Shown: positions 11,801-24,166, counted from the first letter of the stretch. The stretch is DNA of 64,000 bases from Clarkia xantiana subsp. parviflora (GCA_036873135.1 JAPTYO010000003.1:28834763-28898762); one strand, 5' to 3'. Program-made: numbers and translations. Notes: generated by a model from the sequence alone, not told the origin.

Positions 11801-14679
11801 CAGCTACAACCGTATCAGACCTTGCAGCTTCAGCTGTTGTGGTTTCAAGCAAAATCGAACCTGGTGTTTCAATTGGAGAAGACTCTCTTATATATGATTC
11901 GTACATTTCAAGTCGAATACAAATTGGATCACAATGTATAGTTGTTAGTGTTAATACCCCTGAAGATATTAATACATTATCAGGAGAATTATTTCGATTC
12001 ATGCTACCCGATCGTCATTGTTTGTGGGAAGTTCCTTTAGTAGGATGCACAGAGAGAGTAGTAGTTTTCTGTGGCCTACATGATAACCCAAAGATTACAC
12101 TTCCAAAGGGTGGGACATTTTGTGGTAAGCCATGGAAGAGAGTGTTGCACAATCTATGTATTGATGAAAATGACCTATGGAGCCCAAAAGTAAAGCAAGA
12201 GAAATGCTTATGGAATGCAAAATTATTTCCTGTTGTGTCTTACTTGGAGATGCTTAATTTGGCAACATGGCTGATGGGTTTACAAGAAGATGAAACAACC
12301 AAAGACCTGCTTCCTGTATGGAAAAATTCACGACGAGTCAGTCTGGAGGAGTTACATAGATCAATAGACTTCTTAAAAATGTGTGAAGGCTCAAGCAATC
12401 ATCAAGCTGATCTTGCTGCTGGAATTGCTAAAGCCTGCATTAACTATGGGTTGCTGGGCCGTAACTTATCTCAGTTATGTGGTGAAATTTTGCAAATAGA
12501 TGTGTCAGGTGTTGGAATTTGTAAAGGCTTGTTGGGGCAGTGCCCTAGACTCCAGAAGCAGAATTCAAAGATACTTCCTCAGAGCCGGATGTACCAGGTA
12601 CAAGTCGATCTTCTTCGAGCATGTGGTGATGAAGAGGCTTCTGGAGAATTAGAGGAAAAAGTTTGGGCTGCAGTTGCTGACGAGACTGCTTTAGCAGTGA
12701 GATATGGTTTCCAAGGTAGTGTTCCTTTCTCATCAGGTTTATTATTCTCTTTCACTAGTGAGACAGATTGATTGATTCATCTCTCTACATTCAAAGCATG
12801 AAAAAACTTGAGTAGATGGAATGCTAGCCAACCAACTCTCGGTTCGATTATACCAAACATTTTACTTTCATTCTCTGCAGTTTTTGGAAATTTAGGATTA
12901 CTGTTGCCTTTTTTTTTAGCTGTTTGGTTGTGAATTTCATTTTCTCACATGTGCACTCTCTGTTTTCCTTTATGTAGAACATGGCCCGGAGTTCCCAGCA
13001 TTACCGAACAGTATCATCAAGACTGGATGTTTGGATCAAACATTTGAGCCCAGGAGGATCAAAGTCGAACTACCAGTGCGTGTAGATTTTGTTGGAGGTT
13101 GGAGCGATACACCCCCATGGAGCTTAGAACGTGCTGGTTGTGTTCTCAACATGGCAATAAGCTTAGAGGGTTCACTCCCTATTGGGACCATCGTGGAGAC
13201 AAGAAAAGAAAAGGGAATATCAATCAGCGACGATGCAGGGAGGAATTTAGAAGTGAATGATGACGAAATTTATTCCACATTCAATGAGGACGATCCATTC
13301 AGGCTAGTTAAAGCCGCACTGATTGTGACTGGGATAATTGATGATAAGAAGAAGAAAATAGGGGAATCATGTCCGTGGGGAGGGCTGCACATCAGAACAT
13401 GGGCAGATGTTCCCCGTGGAAGTGGACTAGGGACATCTAGCATATTGGCAGCTGCGGTTGTGAAGGCACTTGTGCAGGTGATGGATGGAGATGCAAGTAA
13501 TGAGAATGTGGCCAGACTTGTTCTACTGCTCGAACAGATCATGGGGACAGGCGGTGGCTGGCAGGATCAGATCGGGGGATTGTATCCCGGGATTAAGTGT
13601 ACTTACAGCTATCCTGGAGTGCCATTGAGACTTGAGGTTATCCCAGTTGTGGTCTCTCCTGACTTGGCGTCGCAATTACAGAAACGGTTACTGTTAGTCT
13701 TCACTGGTCAAGTAAGTTTGTGTTCATTCTTTATTGGGTTAATAACTTACTCACAGTCACAAATTTGCACCATGTTGATTTTAGGATTACTAAGTTTAAA
13801 ATGTCGTTAATAGGTGTCCCAAGTTTCGTTTTCGTTGTTTTTTTGTTTTCCGTCCGTTTTTTATGTCAAATTTGACGGATTTTGGTCCAATAACTCCATA
13901 AAATTCAACAGGCAGAGCATTTAAGAGAAAAGAATAAAAGGACACTTCTGCTTTCCTTAAACTTATGTCAATTAATGTGTACATGCTGTAAAACTGGAGA
14001 AGTTATGCATTTGAGGTTCAATTTAACTAAATTGATATAAAATATACCTAGATTGAAGAAAAATCATACCAAAATCCGTCAAATTTAACAGAAAAAACAG
14101 ACTGAAAACCAAAAAGCAATGAAAATGAAGCATGGGACAGACAATCCTATTAGTAGCAATTAAAACCTAAAAGCAACATAGTGCAAACCTTGGACTGTGA
14201 TTTGGTTCTTAACATGTTTGCTTAAATTGTCTGGAAATCTAGATTTTATTGCTTTTAGGATTTGTAATTAGAGTGAGATGTTGTAGGTTCGGCTTGCGCA
14301 TCAAGTATTACACAAGGTTGTGAGAAGGTACCTTAGACGGGACAACCTACTAATATCGAGCATCAAGCGGTTAGCCGAGATGGCAAAGATTGGGAGGGAA
14401 GCTCTGATGAATGGTGAGATCGATGAGATTGGGGAGATAATGATGGAGGCGTGGAGGTTGCATCAAGAACTCGACCCTTTCTGTAGCAATGAGTTTGTTG
14501 ATAAGCTGTTTGGGATTGCTGATCCGTACTGCTGTGGTTACAAGCTGGTTGGAGCCGGTGGTGGGGGTTTTGCATTGTTTCTGGCTAAGGATGAGGGTTG
14601 TGCTATTCAATTACGGCAACTTCTGGTGGCTTCTCAGTCAGATGTTACAGTCTACAACTGGCGATTAGCAGACAAGTGA
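8858..14679 (+). CDS. FKGP: Bifunctional L-fucokinase / GDP-L-fucose pyrophosphorylase
   Basis: This enzyme of the L-fucose salvage pathway phosphorylates free fucose and then forms GDP-L-fucose for cell-wall and glycoprotein fucosylation; it acts in the cytosol. Exons are 8858-9220, 9824-10028, 10693-11051, 11487-11613, 11699-12715, 12978-13711 and 14287-14679. They total 3198 nt, or 1065 residues, close to the roughly 1055-residue Arabidopsis protein. The N-terminal pyrophosphorylase half has HAGGDSKRVPWANPMGK (from about residue 135). The C-terminal GHMP kinase half has DFVGGWSDTPP (about 727), PRGSGLGTSS (about 836-845) and GAGGGGFALF (about 1024-1033), so all three GHMP motifs are intact. 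The ATG at 8858 is chosen because it opens the conserved N-terminus; nothing in frame upstream has an ATG. Intron 4 is only 85 bp. Intron 6 carries a MITE-like inverted repeat. Confidence 0.96.
13736..14216. repeat. MITE-like long inverted repeat inside fucokinase intron 6
   Basis: The two ends are imperfect reverse complements over roughly 150 bp each. The left end carries cacagtcacaaatttgcacc and then taataggtgtcccaagtt. The right end, read in reverse, carries cacagtccaaggtttgcac and then taataggattgtctgtccc. Both arms also share tcaaattt and a cggattttggt-type word near the centre. The left end starts gggttaataac. It is non-coding and lies wholly inside the intron (13712-14286). I could not find a convincing target-site duplication. 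Confidence 0.6.
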
Positions 14680-14811
14680 TTGCATACTTGTTGTTACACT
14701 ACTGGAATTCCGGGAATTACCGACTATTTGCGTGCGTACTTGTTGTTTCTACTATGTATTGTCAATTATGTAGTGTAAAATGTTGTAGAGAGGGAAGAAA
14801 TAGAAGAAAAT

Positions 14812-14817
14812 AATAAA
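14812..14817 (+). terminator. Probable polyadenylation signal of the fucokinase gene
   Basis: An AATAAA hexamer lies 133 bp after the fucokinase stop, in an A-rich stretch. The spacing suits a plant near-upstream element. Plant poly(A) signals are loose, so this is only suggestive. Confidence 0.35.
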
Positions 14818-14985
14818 AGCAGAAAACAAAACGATGAGAGATTGTTATGGCATGAATGAGATTGATTATAATATTTTAAGCATCTAGAGTTATCAATATA
14901 GTAGGTTCATTTGAACTTTGAGAGTGAATTAAAGATGTTTTACAAAATTTTGGTTGGATCAACGGATAAAACGAGTTTTTTTTTA

Positions 14986-15480
14986 GGGTTAACATGTCTT
15001 TTGGTCCATGATGTTTGACCACTTTTGGGTTTTGGTACATGATGTATTTTTTTGCCTAATTTTGGTACCATATGTTTGCAGATTTTTCTAGTTTTGCTCA
15101 GAACGTTACATTCCGTCCATTTTTTTCCGTTAAGTGACATTCCACCCTAAACTTTCAATTTTGTTTAAATTTGGGGGAATTGACCCACTGAACTAGGTTT
15201 AGGGTGTCAATTCTCCCAAATTTGACCCATAAACCTAGTTCAATTCGCCTAAATTGAACTAGGTTTAGGGTGTCAATTCCCCCAATTTTGAATAAAATTG
15301 AAATTTTAGGGTGGATCACGTGACTTGCACATGTCACCTAACGGAAAAAATGGACGGAATGTAACGTTCGGACCAAAACTAGAAAAATCTGCAAACATAT
15401 GGTACCAAAACTAAACAAAAAAATACATTATAGACTAAAACCCAAAAGTGGTCAAACATCATTGATCAAAAGACTATACC
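14986..15480. mobile_element. Hairpin MITE, Mutator-like family (copy 1)
   Basis: The two ends form a long imperfect inverted repeat. The left end has gtcttttggtccatgatg, tttgaccacttttgggtttt, a block ending gttacattccgtccat, and then tttccgttaagtgacat. The right end has the complementary blocks in reverse order. The centre holds a second inverted set around aactaggtttagggtgtcaa. The left end starts GGGTTAA like copies at 45467 and 62185. The right terminus is diverged and a target duplication is not clear here. Non-coding. Confidence 0.7.
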
Positions 15481-16422
15481 ACATTAGATAAGGCTTTAGC
15501 ATTTTTATAGACAAATTAAGTTTGAATTCAGTTGGTAATACTATACCACATTAGAGAAGGCTTTAGCATTAATGCTTCCGGCTCGAAATTGCAAAAGCAA
15601 TCTTATATACATATCTTTAAAAAAAAAATTAAGATCTACATTTTGAATTTGGGTAAACATAGTTTATAATTTATTTATAACTAGCGCGTTACGTATTATA
15701 ATTTATAACCATTTAAAATAAGACTTTCTTAGACTTTTTATTATCTTATTAAAAGATTTAGAAAAGATGCTGTTTTATTCCTCAAGGAAGTGTCATGTGT
15801 GACGATCATGTGCGCAATATGTAATTTCAATGTGTAGTGGAGCACGCATAAGTAGTCTAAGATATACATACAGTGGCCTAAATTTAATAGTCATCGCAGG
15901 CATTGACAGTAGAACCAAATAATTGACAGTAAAACCAAATAACTATGTGGAATACATATTATTATTATACACGAATAATGGTATCTTTTTTTTTATATCA
16001 AATTATGACACTTCCAATATAATACGTTGGCCGTGGCCGTGACGACATTGCACTGCAGTTGCACTTAAATAGCGATATATTTTCATATTTACTGCATTGC
16101 AGGGATGAAGTTAAGTAGACTTTTTTTTTATCAAAAAAATTGTATTAAAAAAAAAATCAGTTTAACTCTTTAAACCTTACATTTTTCCTCCAATTTTTTT
16201 TGTTTTTTAAAATTTAATTATTTACCATTAATTAAATTCATGGCATGAACAAAAATCCTAGATTCTTCATGCTGCAATGAACCACACATTAATTATATCT
16301 GTAGCTTCTCTTTTTATAATGGAACCAACCGCACATACAAAGCCGACACCATCGATGTATACGTGATTCACTTGGATTATTAACATAGTAATAACAATAA
16401 TAATAACAGAGAAAAGCTTGGA
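15481..16422. other. Intergenic with a short direct repeat
   Basis: No gene is seen. A direct repeat of about 30 bp (actataccacattagataag and its copy with agagaag) occurs near 15473-15503 and again near 15540-15570. The rest is AT-rich DNA leading into the 3' end of the malate transporter gene on the minus strand. Confidence 0.5.
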
Positions 16423-19400
16423 TTATGGGTTTTGGTTAACTGCAGTAATCTTTTTATCCTGATCTGTAGCTGCTACTACTACTGCAGCAGGTGCTTTGAA
16501 ATCTGCCATCTCTGCTAATTCATTTACTGCCTCTGCAATATCTTCTATTCTCCCGGAAATCTCCATAAGCAGGGAAACTAGTGTCAGCAATGGAACAAGC
16601 TCCAACAGATCAGGAACCACCATATCTTTATTATTATTATTTAATGGTGTCATCGTCGGAAAAGAAAGTAAAGTATCTTGGAGTTGCTGCACCGCGAAAT
16701 TCATTTCTCCGACGGAATAATCCAACTTGTATGATCTCATCATGCTTCTCATCATCGACGCAGCTTCTATTAATACATCCGAAGAATGAGACCACACTTT
16801 TAAGCATGCATCCTTTAGATGCCTCTTTAAATGATCCGGTCCCTGTTTTTAAACACATGTCATTTATTTAAGACAAAAATAAAAAATGGTAGCTGGCTTA
16901 TTAATTAGAGGTCATATATATATATATATATTATTCGCATTAGAAGGACAACACTCGTAATATGTGGGATTTGCTAAGATTCTTTGAAAGTATCCATGCT
17001 TTAAATTTATTTTTGCAAATATTTTATTTATAATTTTACCCAAAAATTTGTAAAATCAAACTGAATAATCAGAATCGTTATAAAGTGAATTTTAAGATTT
17101 TTTTTTTGAATTTAAATGTTAAGGTTTACATTGTAGAAAATAAAAATAACAATTTTCTAAAAAAACACAAAAAAAAATATTCGGAGGCAAAAATAAAAAT
17201 GAAATAATTACTAATAAGAGACATAGATGCTCTTAAAATTGAAGAATTAAACTATAAATAAAATAATTTTTAAACAAAAATAATGCATAAAAGCACCAAT
17301 ACTTTAAAATGATGTTAGACAAACCGGTAATATGTTTATTTCGTATCTAAAATTATTTTAACTTGTACATGGTCAGTCCGTAAAGAGTAAAGTGTTGGCA
17401 GTCAGTGGCAGAGCTATGGGGTGACAAACAACACCCCATTATCCATAATTTTTTTATTGGAGCCTAAGTTTATATGTACACCCCAAACCCATATTATTAG
17501 AGCCTAAGTTTATTCTGTAACATGCTTATACCACACCTTGAATAATCTCTAATCACACTAGATTAGTCCGTAACATGCTTATACCACACCTTGAATAATC
17601 TCTAATTGCACTAGATTAGTCCGTAGAGTATAAAGTATAATGTTGTGATGGTCATGAATATTTTTCTATTAAAAGTGCTAGGTGGGGTTTGAATTAGAGA
17701 TCATATATATATATATGATGATGATGATGATGATGATGTGTACGTATATATACCTGTACATCCAAATCCACGGAAGCAACAAGAGTTTCAATGCAGCAAG
17801 CACAATCACGCATCAGTCCTCCAATCTTGAGGTATTGTTTCCATGGATGCCGAAAGCTAAAAGACCCATGTGCTGGTTCCCATCTTGCGAAATTCGCCTA
17901 TACGTACAAGTCAATTGTCAAGTGATCAGATCAGATATATATATATATACGTTACGCTTACGCTACAATATAATAACTAGCTGCACTGCATGCATGCATA
18001 TGCATATGAATGTGTTGGGTACTGATTACTCACTACTCACCATAGATTCTTCGGCGGCCTTTGAATTAAGCACGCATTTATATGCTTGAATTTCCTTTGA
18101 ACGACGATCCTCATCTTGTTCGTCAGCTTTTTGGCATTGCACATCTTCATTGAAGTACATGGAAGCACACCCTGGAATCTCATATATGATCACTTGTTTC
18201 TATTTGTTACAGAACAAATTAGCTAGCTAGGATGTAAGCGTGTATATATGTATATACCTTGTAATGATGAGGCGAGCTTGTCCAAGTTGCGGTGAGTGAG
18301 GTTGTGAAGATCCAGGCCAGCCCAGACGGGAGAAACCAGCATGCTTGTGAGAATACAGAGTGAGGTGCCGATAGCTACGGTGGTGAGCCTATGGTGTGCC
18401 AATTCAAACAGCTTTTCAACCCGATATCCCGACACCGACACTAAGCTGAACGTCAGAATGAATATCATTGCTCCATAGTCAAACCGAGCTTTTATTGATG
18501 GTATGAATCGTGAGAACGTAGCTGCCGAAGCTGCATCCATACATAACAACCTACTTAATAAATAATTAGCATGCATGTAGTCGTATATAAATTACGTAAT
18601 AGTGGTTAGTTAATTAGTTACCAAGAAGGAAAACTGAGAAACCAAGGATAATGGGCTCAAATCTCTCTCCTGCTCGGGTTGCTACCCAGTGAACCCCCAC
18701 ACCCAGTAACCCAGCTAGAAATGTCCCCGTTGCTCTATTGATGCTCTTGCACAGGGTGGCTCCTGTGTAAGTAAGTTACCCATTCATTATATATATAATA
18801 GGGTTGATAATGATGAAATGACAGCCTCAACTTTGACTGTATTACAAATCATTACTGAACTGTAGTTTTTTCAAAATTCGCTACCTCAATTTTCAATTTT
18901 AGACCACATGTATGTATGTCTCTTTATCCGTCAAAACTAGAAGGAATTAAAACGTGACTTTTTTCGTGTCAATTGACTGAATTACCTATAAATAAACACA
19001 TAACCGAGATTCAGGGGCAAGCAAGTCCATTAGCACGAGTTACGTGCGCAACATATGACATTTTCCATCCAGCTAATTTATTAATAGACAAAGTAACAAA
19101 TATTTTTTTTTACTAAACTCGAAATTTAAATATTGGGTACAAACGGTCAAAGTTTATATAGCGATTTGTAAAGCACTAACCAACGGTAAACTCGAAGACG
19201 ACGACAACGGTCATGATGGCCCACATGGCATTCCCTCCAACACCTTGATAGAGAGGTCTCATGTAGTAAAATAGGGAGACGATGGAGAGTGCCACCCCAA
19301 CCTTGAGGCAGTGGATTACTTTTCTTGGATCAGAAACTCCCATATTCCATGCCTTATCCAAGAAATTCACAATCTTCTTCACTACTATTCCACAACACCT

Positions 19401-19499
19401 ACTATACTTGCTGCAGCCGCTGCTTTTGGAAGACGACGTCGTTTCTCCACCTGGAACACTGATTCTCCATTCCACCGCCGCCGCCTGCTTCGTTGCCAT
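16423..19499 (-). CDS. ALMT: Aluminium-activated malate transporter family anion channel
   Basis: ALMT proteins are plant anion channels that release malate or other anions across the plasma or vacuolar membrane. Six exons on the minus strand are 19499-19181, 18762-18622, 18530-18258, 18171-18041, 17897-17754 and 16842-16423, giving 1428 nt and 475 residues (family usually 450-550). The N-terminal half has the paired hydrophobic helices of the family, with [52 protein letters not shown] and [15 protein letters not shown]. The family WEP motif is present as ARWEPAHG, and the long C-terminal cytosolic half includes [15 protein letters not shown]. Start is the MATKQ methionine; an upstream in-frame ATG at 19538 would only add a TA-repeat-encoded tail. 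Intron 5 is about 0.9 kb and carries a tandem duplication. Subfamily and ion preference cannot be told from sequence alone. Confidence 0.93.
17516..17621. repeat. 53-bp tandem duplication in ALMT intron 5
   Basis: Two adjacent copies share gtaacatgcttataccacac, ttgaataatctctaat and ctagattagtc, differing by only a few bases (cacacta against tgcacta). It lies in the last ALMT intron and has no coding role. Confidence 0.85.
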
Positions 19500-21586
19500 T
19501 TTTATATATATATATATATAATATCGATGATGAATCAATACTATAGCTAGCTACCTAGGAGCTGCGTACAAACAGCAGCTTATAAATTTAGAGAGATATT
19601 CACTGTGTGTGTTTTGTTTGATACGCACTTCTACTGATCAAGTTGCGCTTATATATATGCATGTGCATCCGAATTTATTATACCACCAAACAATATTAAA
19701 CAATATCCTGCCATGTATTTTATATTCAGTGATTAGGTCTTCATGCCCTAGTAAACGTCATCGGCATTAACTATATATGATTAATTCATTAAATTCAAGC
19801 TAAATGAATTTGGTTTGTTATATATAGATATGCTGATTTGATTTACTTCCTGCACAGTGGGGATCGAGTCAAGCTGCTGTATTTATTTATGAATTAAGAT
19901 CGAATTAATATATGACACATACATGTACTTATATATATACTTAATAATTAGGAGAGATCAAGCTGGAATATTTTTTTCATTAATTAATACTTAATATATG
20001 CCATTTTTTCATTAATGTATGAGAAATAATATAAATATTGACACGCACTGCGAGACATTCTAACTGTGTCTATTAATTAAAGAACAAAAAATTTAACGAA
20101 AATTACGAGTCACGTTATTATGCATGTCTCTTCATTTATCAGAGTATTATATATATATGGATCAGAATGTCTATGATTACAATCTATATTAATTATTACG
20201 AACTAGTTATGTAAACATATTAATATACTTGGATACAAAATTAGATTACATGAATTTAATTTCACGCTTGAATAAAATCGAGTGTTACAAACTGTTTACT
20301 ACGTTTAAATTATCCATCATTGTATAGTCTTAATAATATATTTCCTCATAAAAGGTGGAATCAAAATCTACTATAGATCACATACACTAAATAACACTAT
20401 TCTTTATATATCGGTTAACATTGAAAACATTCCACTCATGCACGTTCTATATATAAATATATAGTACAATAGTAGTATAGTAAAAGCATGAGAGAGAGAG
20501 ACCGAGGATGACCTAATTTTAGGTCCCATACATATATATTATATATACTACGACGTCTGGTGACCTAATTTTATTATAAAGAAAAAGTTTTAGTTAGTGG
20601 GTTTAATTAACTCTAAAGCGGAAACCAGCTTATTGTCTGTTTTATCGTATTGTATATAGTCAGAGTGGCAGTGTAATTCTTTTATTTTTATTCTTAACTT
20701 GTGTTGCTTTGTTTTCTTATCCTTCAGAAATGGAATTGCTTTATGAGACACTTATATCCTCTCTATTGAAAAAAATATATGTCTACGCGTGTGTTTTTAG
20801 AACCAAACCGAATAGTGAACCTAAAAAGTTACTCATCATTCAACCAATTGGTGGAGATAGCGATTGGTGTAAATGGGGGACGACACTCAATTGTTTGCTT
20901 TTAGAACCAAAACCGATTCACTACAACAGTTCATACCTTTACCGACGAATATTCTTTGGATATTAGTTGATTTGTGCAAGCTAAATGCTGGTTTGGTTAC
21001 AGCTAAAATGTGTTAGGCTTAGTTTGTTTTCTTGTTTGGTTATTGGGTTTGTTTTAGGCCCAAATTTTCTTTTAGGCCCGAGATGTTTGTTGAGGATTTG
21101 GTTGCATGTTGTAAAAGACAGGATGCTTATTTTTCAACTCCCATCACTACGAGAACCCTATATATATATATATATATATATTATAATTCTATATTCCAAT
21201 CTTATTCTTAGTCACCGTTTATTCGACCATTCCTATAAATTTTGACAATTAATTATTAACCTATCTTGAACGTTATTTCTATTATATATGATCGTCAATT
21301 CATTGTATAGCCTATACAAATCTTGAATTTGTGTTTAATTTGGATTTTTTAAATGAAACAATAATGATAATACACTTTCCGACTTAGGATTCCAAGATAA
21401 TATGAATTAAATCAAAGTGGCAAATACAATAATATTGGCCAACTTAGATGTCATATTGACTGACTCTCACATCTCGAGTTGTCTCCGAACACAGACGTCG
21501 GAATGCAATTCATATTCCTTGAAATAATGAATTTCTTTTTACTTGGATTTTTTGTATGAAACAATAATGTTATATTAATTTGAATG
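19500..21586. other. AT-rich intergenic DNA, no gene seen
   Basis: This stretch holds the ALMT promoter on its left and then featureless AT-rich DNA with scattered tatata runs, a short GA run near 20490 and one TA run near 21160. Short open frames near 20709-21245 carry no recognisable protein motif. The right end (about 21470-21586) belongs to an older repeat that was later split by the LTR element. Confidence 0.55.
19646..19660 (-). promoter_or_regulatory. Candidate TATA box of the ALMT gene
   Basis: On the minus strand the sequence reads gcatatatataagcgc, about 150 bp upstream of the ALMT start codon. That leaves room for a leader of roughly 115 nt. Other TA-rich words nearby make this a weak call. 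Confidence 0.3.
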
Positions 21587-21591
21587 GTTAT

Positions 21592-22261
21592 TGTTGGATC
21601 CTTTCTGAGTGGGGTGTCGGATCCTAGCAGTGACGTCAGAATAATGCCTCGGGATGATTCTATTCGGGTCTTCGCACGTGCCGAACTTGTGCGTCTCCGT
21701 ATACCTGCAAGAAGGGCTGTATCGCACACCACGTAAGGGGGGGTGGAGTGCGATGAACCTTCTCCGAAGCTTAAATCAGGTATTTTAGAGAGAGAAAGTA
21801 AGAGAGAGGGCAGAGCTTCCGCTGTCAACTTAGTTTTAACTTCCTTTGAAATGAATGATCAAGACCCCTATTTATAGGAAAACTTGGAATCAAACCGGAT
21901 TTTGAACGGTCCGACGTTGGTTCAATGCAAAGTATGAACTGAGCGTAGATGGAAGTAAAGCTGACATCGGGAGGGTTTACACGTGCGGTGTTTGCATAGG
22001 GGTTTACACATCATAAATAGGAGGAATCTAGACCGTCCCGAGGTATCGCGAGGATCCCGGGAGGTCCAGAATAACGGGACAATTCGGACCCGGTCCGGAT
22101 TGTAGCACAATCCGGACACGGTGCAAGTCCGGGGCGCGTACACGCGTGCCCCGGACTTTTTAGTACCCGCGGGTGAATATTTCGAAAACGTTTAGTGGGT
22201 TTGACGTGTAAACAAAGTTCGAATAATATAAAACGAACCTGAATCAGACGTATACCCATCA
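21592..22261 (-). repeat. 3' LTR of the retrotransposon (670 bp)
   Basis: It matches the other LTR over essentially its full length, with scattered substitutions. In element orientation it contains a TATA-like cctataaatag near 21870-21880, where an LTR promoter would be expected. It has a single tccggattgt...caatccgga hairpin unit near 22090, against four in the other LTR. Confidence 0.92.
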
Positions 22262-22273
22262 TTTGCCCCCGAG
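22262..22273 (-). other. Polypurine tract of the LTR element
   Basis: Directly inside the 3' LTR the minus strand reads ctcgggggcaaa before TGATGGG. This is the normal position and composition for second-strand priming in LTR retrotransposons. The same word borders the LTR relic that ends at 37421. Confidence 0.75.
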
Positions 22274-23573
22274 TCAAGTGGTGGCATGGCCCCATCTTGA
22301 CTCTATTTTTGATAGAGTATACGTTCGATTTAAGTTCAGGTTTTACCTCAGGGTGGACTTATTATCCGTTGGCGCGTGGGCCTTGTTATTATGCATTCAT
22401 TCCTTGACTTAGCAAGGAATGATTATATCTGCCGACATGGTTAGCGTGGAAAGTGTATACACATGACATATACGTATATAACGATATGAGTTCAAATATA
22501 TGATCATGGATATGAATGCTAACACATACGTGAACATGGCATATGTACGTACATGAGTCGGTGTATGACGTGCAATATTATGAAATTAAATCATACAAGT
22601 ATGGGCATGTATGTATGCGATAACATGGATACGAGTATACACATATCGGGATTGAAATTGTGAACACGTGACATGGTCAAGTAAACGTGTGTGTGTAGAT
22701 GTATGCGTGTATGCATGGATATGTAAACATGCATATGTACGCGAGGGTATGTAAACACGTATAAATGTTAGGGAATTCTCCCGAAAGAGTAAGAAAAAAT
22801 ATGAGGAGGATAGAATATTACTCATGCACGTATATAAGGGAGTGTGTATGTGAACCTCTCCATACCTAATCTCCACATATTGGAATCGGTTTCCTCCATA
22901 TTGCTTGGTGGAAGGGATCGTAACTTTGCCTTCACGTTGCACGGAGGGATGTGTGTTACGGACGCGCGGGTTATGAGACTGCGAAGCGTCATGCCTTCGT
23001 TGCGTCGTTGACGAACGCCTCATAACAGGAGTATGCTTGCCATGTATATGTCGAGATACGAGGCCTTCGTCGATATTGTGTTGCCCCCGGAGTGGGAGTG
23101 TTTGTAGTGACATGGCCAAGTACGCGCATGTAGGTGCTGTATAGGCGAGTAGACCATATAGGTGTATGTAGGTGCCGGTTCGAACCATAGACGCACTAGC
23201 TCCTTAGTCGCGAGGTGGTAGGCCTCCGACGTGTTGTCGATGAATGTCCCATGATAGACATGTGTTAAGTCGTGCCAACGCGCGTAGTGTTGGGGACGCG
23301 CAGACATGCATAATGTTGGGTCGCGCAAACGCTCGTAGTATCATATACGCTGTATAAGTGTCGGGACGAGACCCTTGCTGACATAGAGTTGCCTCTGCAT
23401 AGAGGATGCTCGCTATGTAGTAGTTGTGAACTTATAAGTCTGTAGGTGTGGAGTTGCCCCCGTGTCGGGGATGTTCGCCACATAGTTGTGTGGGGTTGCC
23501 TTCGTACAGAGGATGTCGCACCACGTAGTTGTGTCGGTCGCGGAGTGTCGACCCTTGTGCCGACTACTACTCC

Positions 23574-24080
23574 AAAGTATGGTGCGTTCCACGACTGCTA
23601 CTCGGTTTTTTCAAAGTAGGGTGCGTTCCACGACAGCTACATGGTTTTTCCAAAGTTGGGTGCATACCACGACTGCTACTTGGTTTTTCCAAAGTTGGGT
23701 GCATTCAGCGACAGCTACTTGATGTTTCCGAGGTAGGGAGAAGGTTAGAGGTCGGCGAGGACTTACCCTTCCATGGCGTCGGTCAGAGGTCGCGAGGCGA
23801 CGTGCCTATCCATGTTGCTGCCGTTACCTGGAGTTTTCAAGGTAGAGTGCATTCTGCGACCGCTACTTGGCTTTCCCCAAGGTAGAGCGTGTCTGGCGAC
23901 CGCTACTTGATTTTCCCCAAGGTAGAGTGTGTCTTGCGACCACCACTTGGTTTTCCCCAAGGTAGAGTGTGCCTTGCGACCACTACTTGGTTTTCTGCGA
24001 CTTGGATATTTGCAATGAGCGGACATGGTAGCCGCTCCGAGATACGCGAACATGGTAGCCGCTCCGAGATATACGGACAT
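23574..24080. repeat. Tandem repeat arrays in the internal region of the LTR element
   Basis: Three arrays lie side by side. About four units of roughly 40 bp (ccacgactgctacttggttt and variants) cover 23574-23735. About four units of roughly 42 bp (gcgaccgctacttggttttc, then ccccaaggtagagtgt) cover 23829-23998. Two 29-bp units (gaacatggtagccgctccga) cover 24016-24075. The first two arrays share the core cgac.gctacttg.ttttcc, so they probably descend from one ancestral unit. No conserved protein is encoded. Confidence 0.85.
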
Positions 24081-24150
24081 GACTCTCCCAAATCTTGTAA
24101 ACTGGTGGTCTTAGAATAATAGTGGTACGCCATGACTTATCGTAGTGTTT

Positions 24151-24166
24151 CCCACAGACGGCGCCA
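24151..24166 (-). other. Primer binding site of the LTR element
   Basis: On the minus strand the sequence is TGGCGCCGTCTGTGGG, starting three bases inside the 5' LTR. It begins TGG, as expected for pairing with the CCA 3' end of a tRNA. Which tRNA is used would need comparison with tRNA sequences. Confidence 0.8.

Noticed and set aside
11560..12771. 403-residue continuous frame taken as one fucokinase exon
   Set aside because: The true frame before 11613 is different. An 85-bp intron (11614-11698) with good splice sites restores SYCADDLSFLHFG, so the first part of that frame is intronic or out of frame.
15155..15337. Minus-strand frame with repeated GIDTLNLVQ-like peptide
   Set aside because: The repetition mirrors inverted copies inside the MITE loop rather than a protein.
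20709..21245. Two neighbouring plus-strand frames of about 85 residues
   Set aside because: No conserved motif, no splice-linked partner exon and low-complexity ends; treated as chance frames.
22586..23188. 200-residue open frame on the minus strand inside the LTR element as a possible gag
   Set aside because: It has no zinc knuckle, no capsid-like helices and a composition dictated by TG/CA-rich DNA. It is not treated as a gene.
23175..23190. ggttcgaacc word as a tRNA T-loop
   Set aside because: No matching acceptor, D or anticodon arms surround it. No tRNA or rRNA gene was found in the window.
23763..24080. Open frame with repeated peptide TLGK/LGEN in the array region
   Set aside because: The repetition follows the DNA tandem repeat and no start context or homology is evident.
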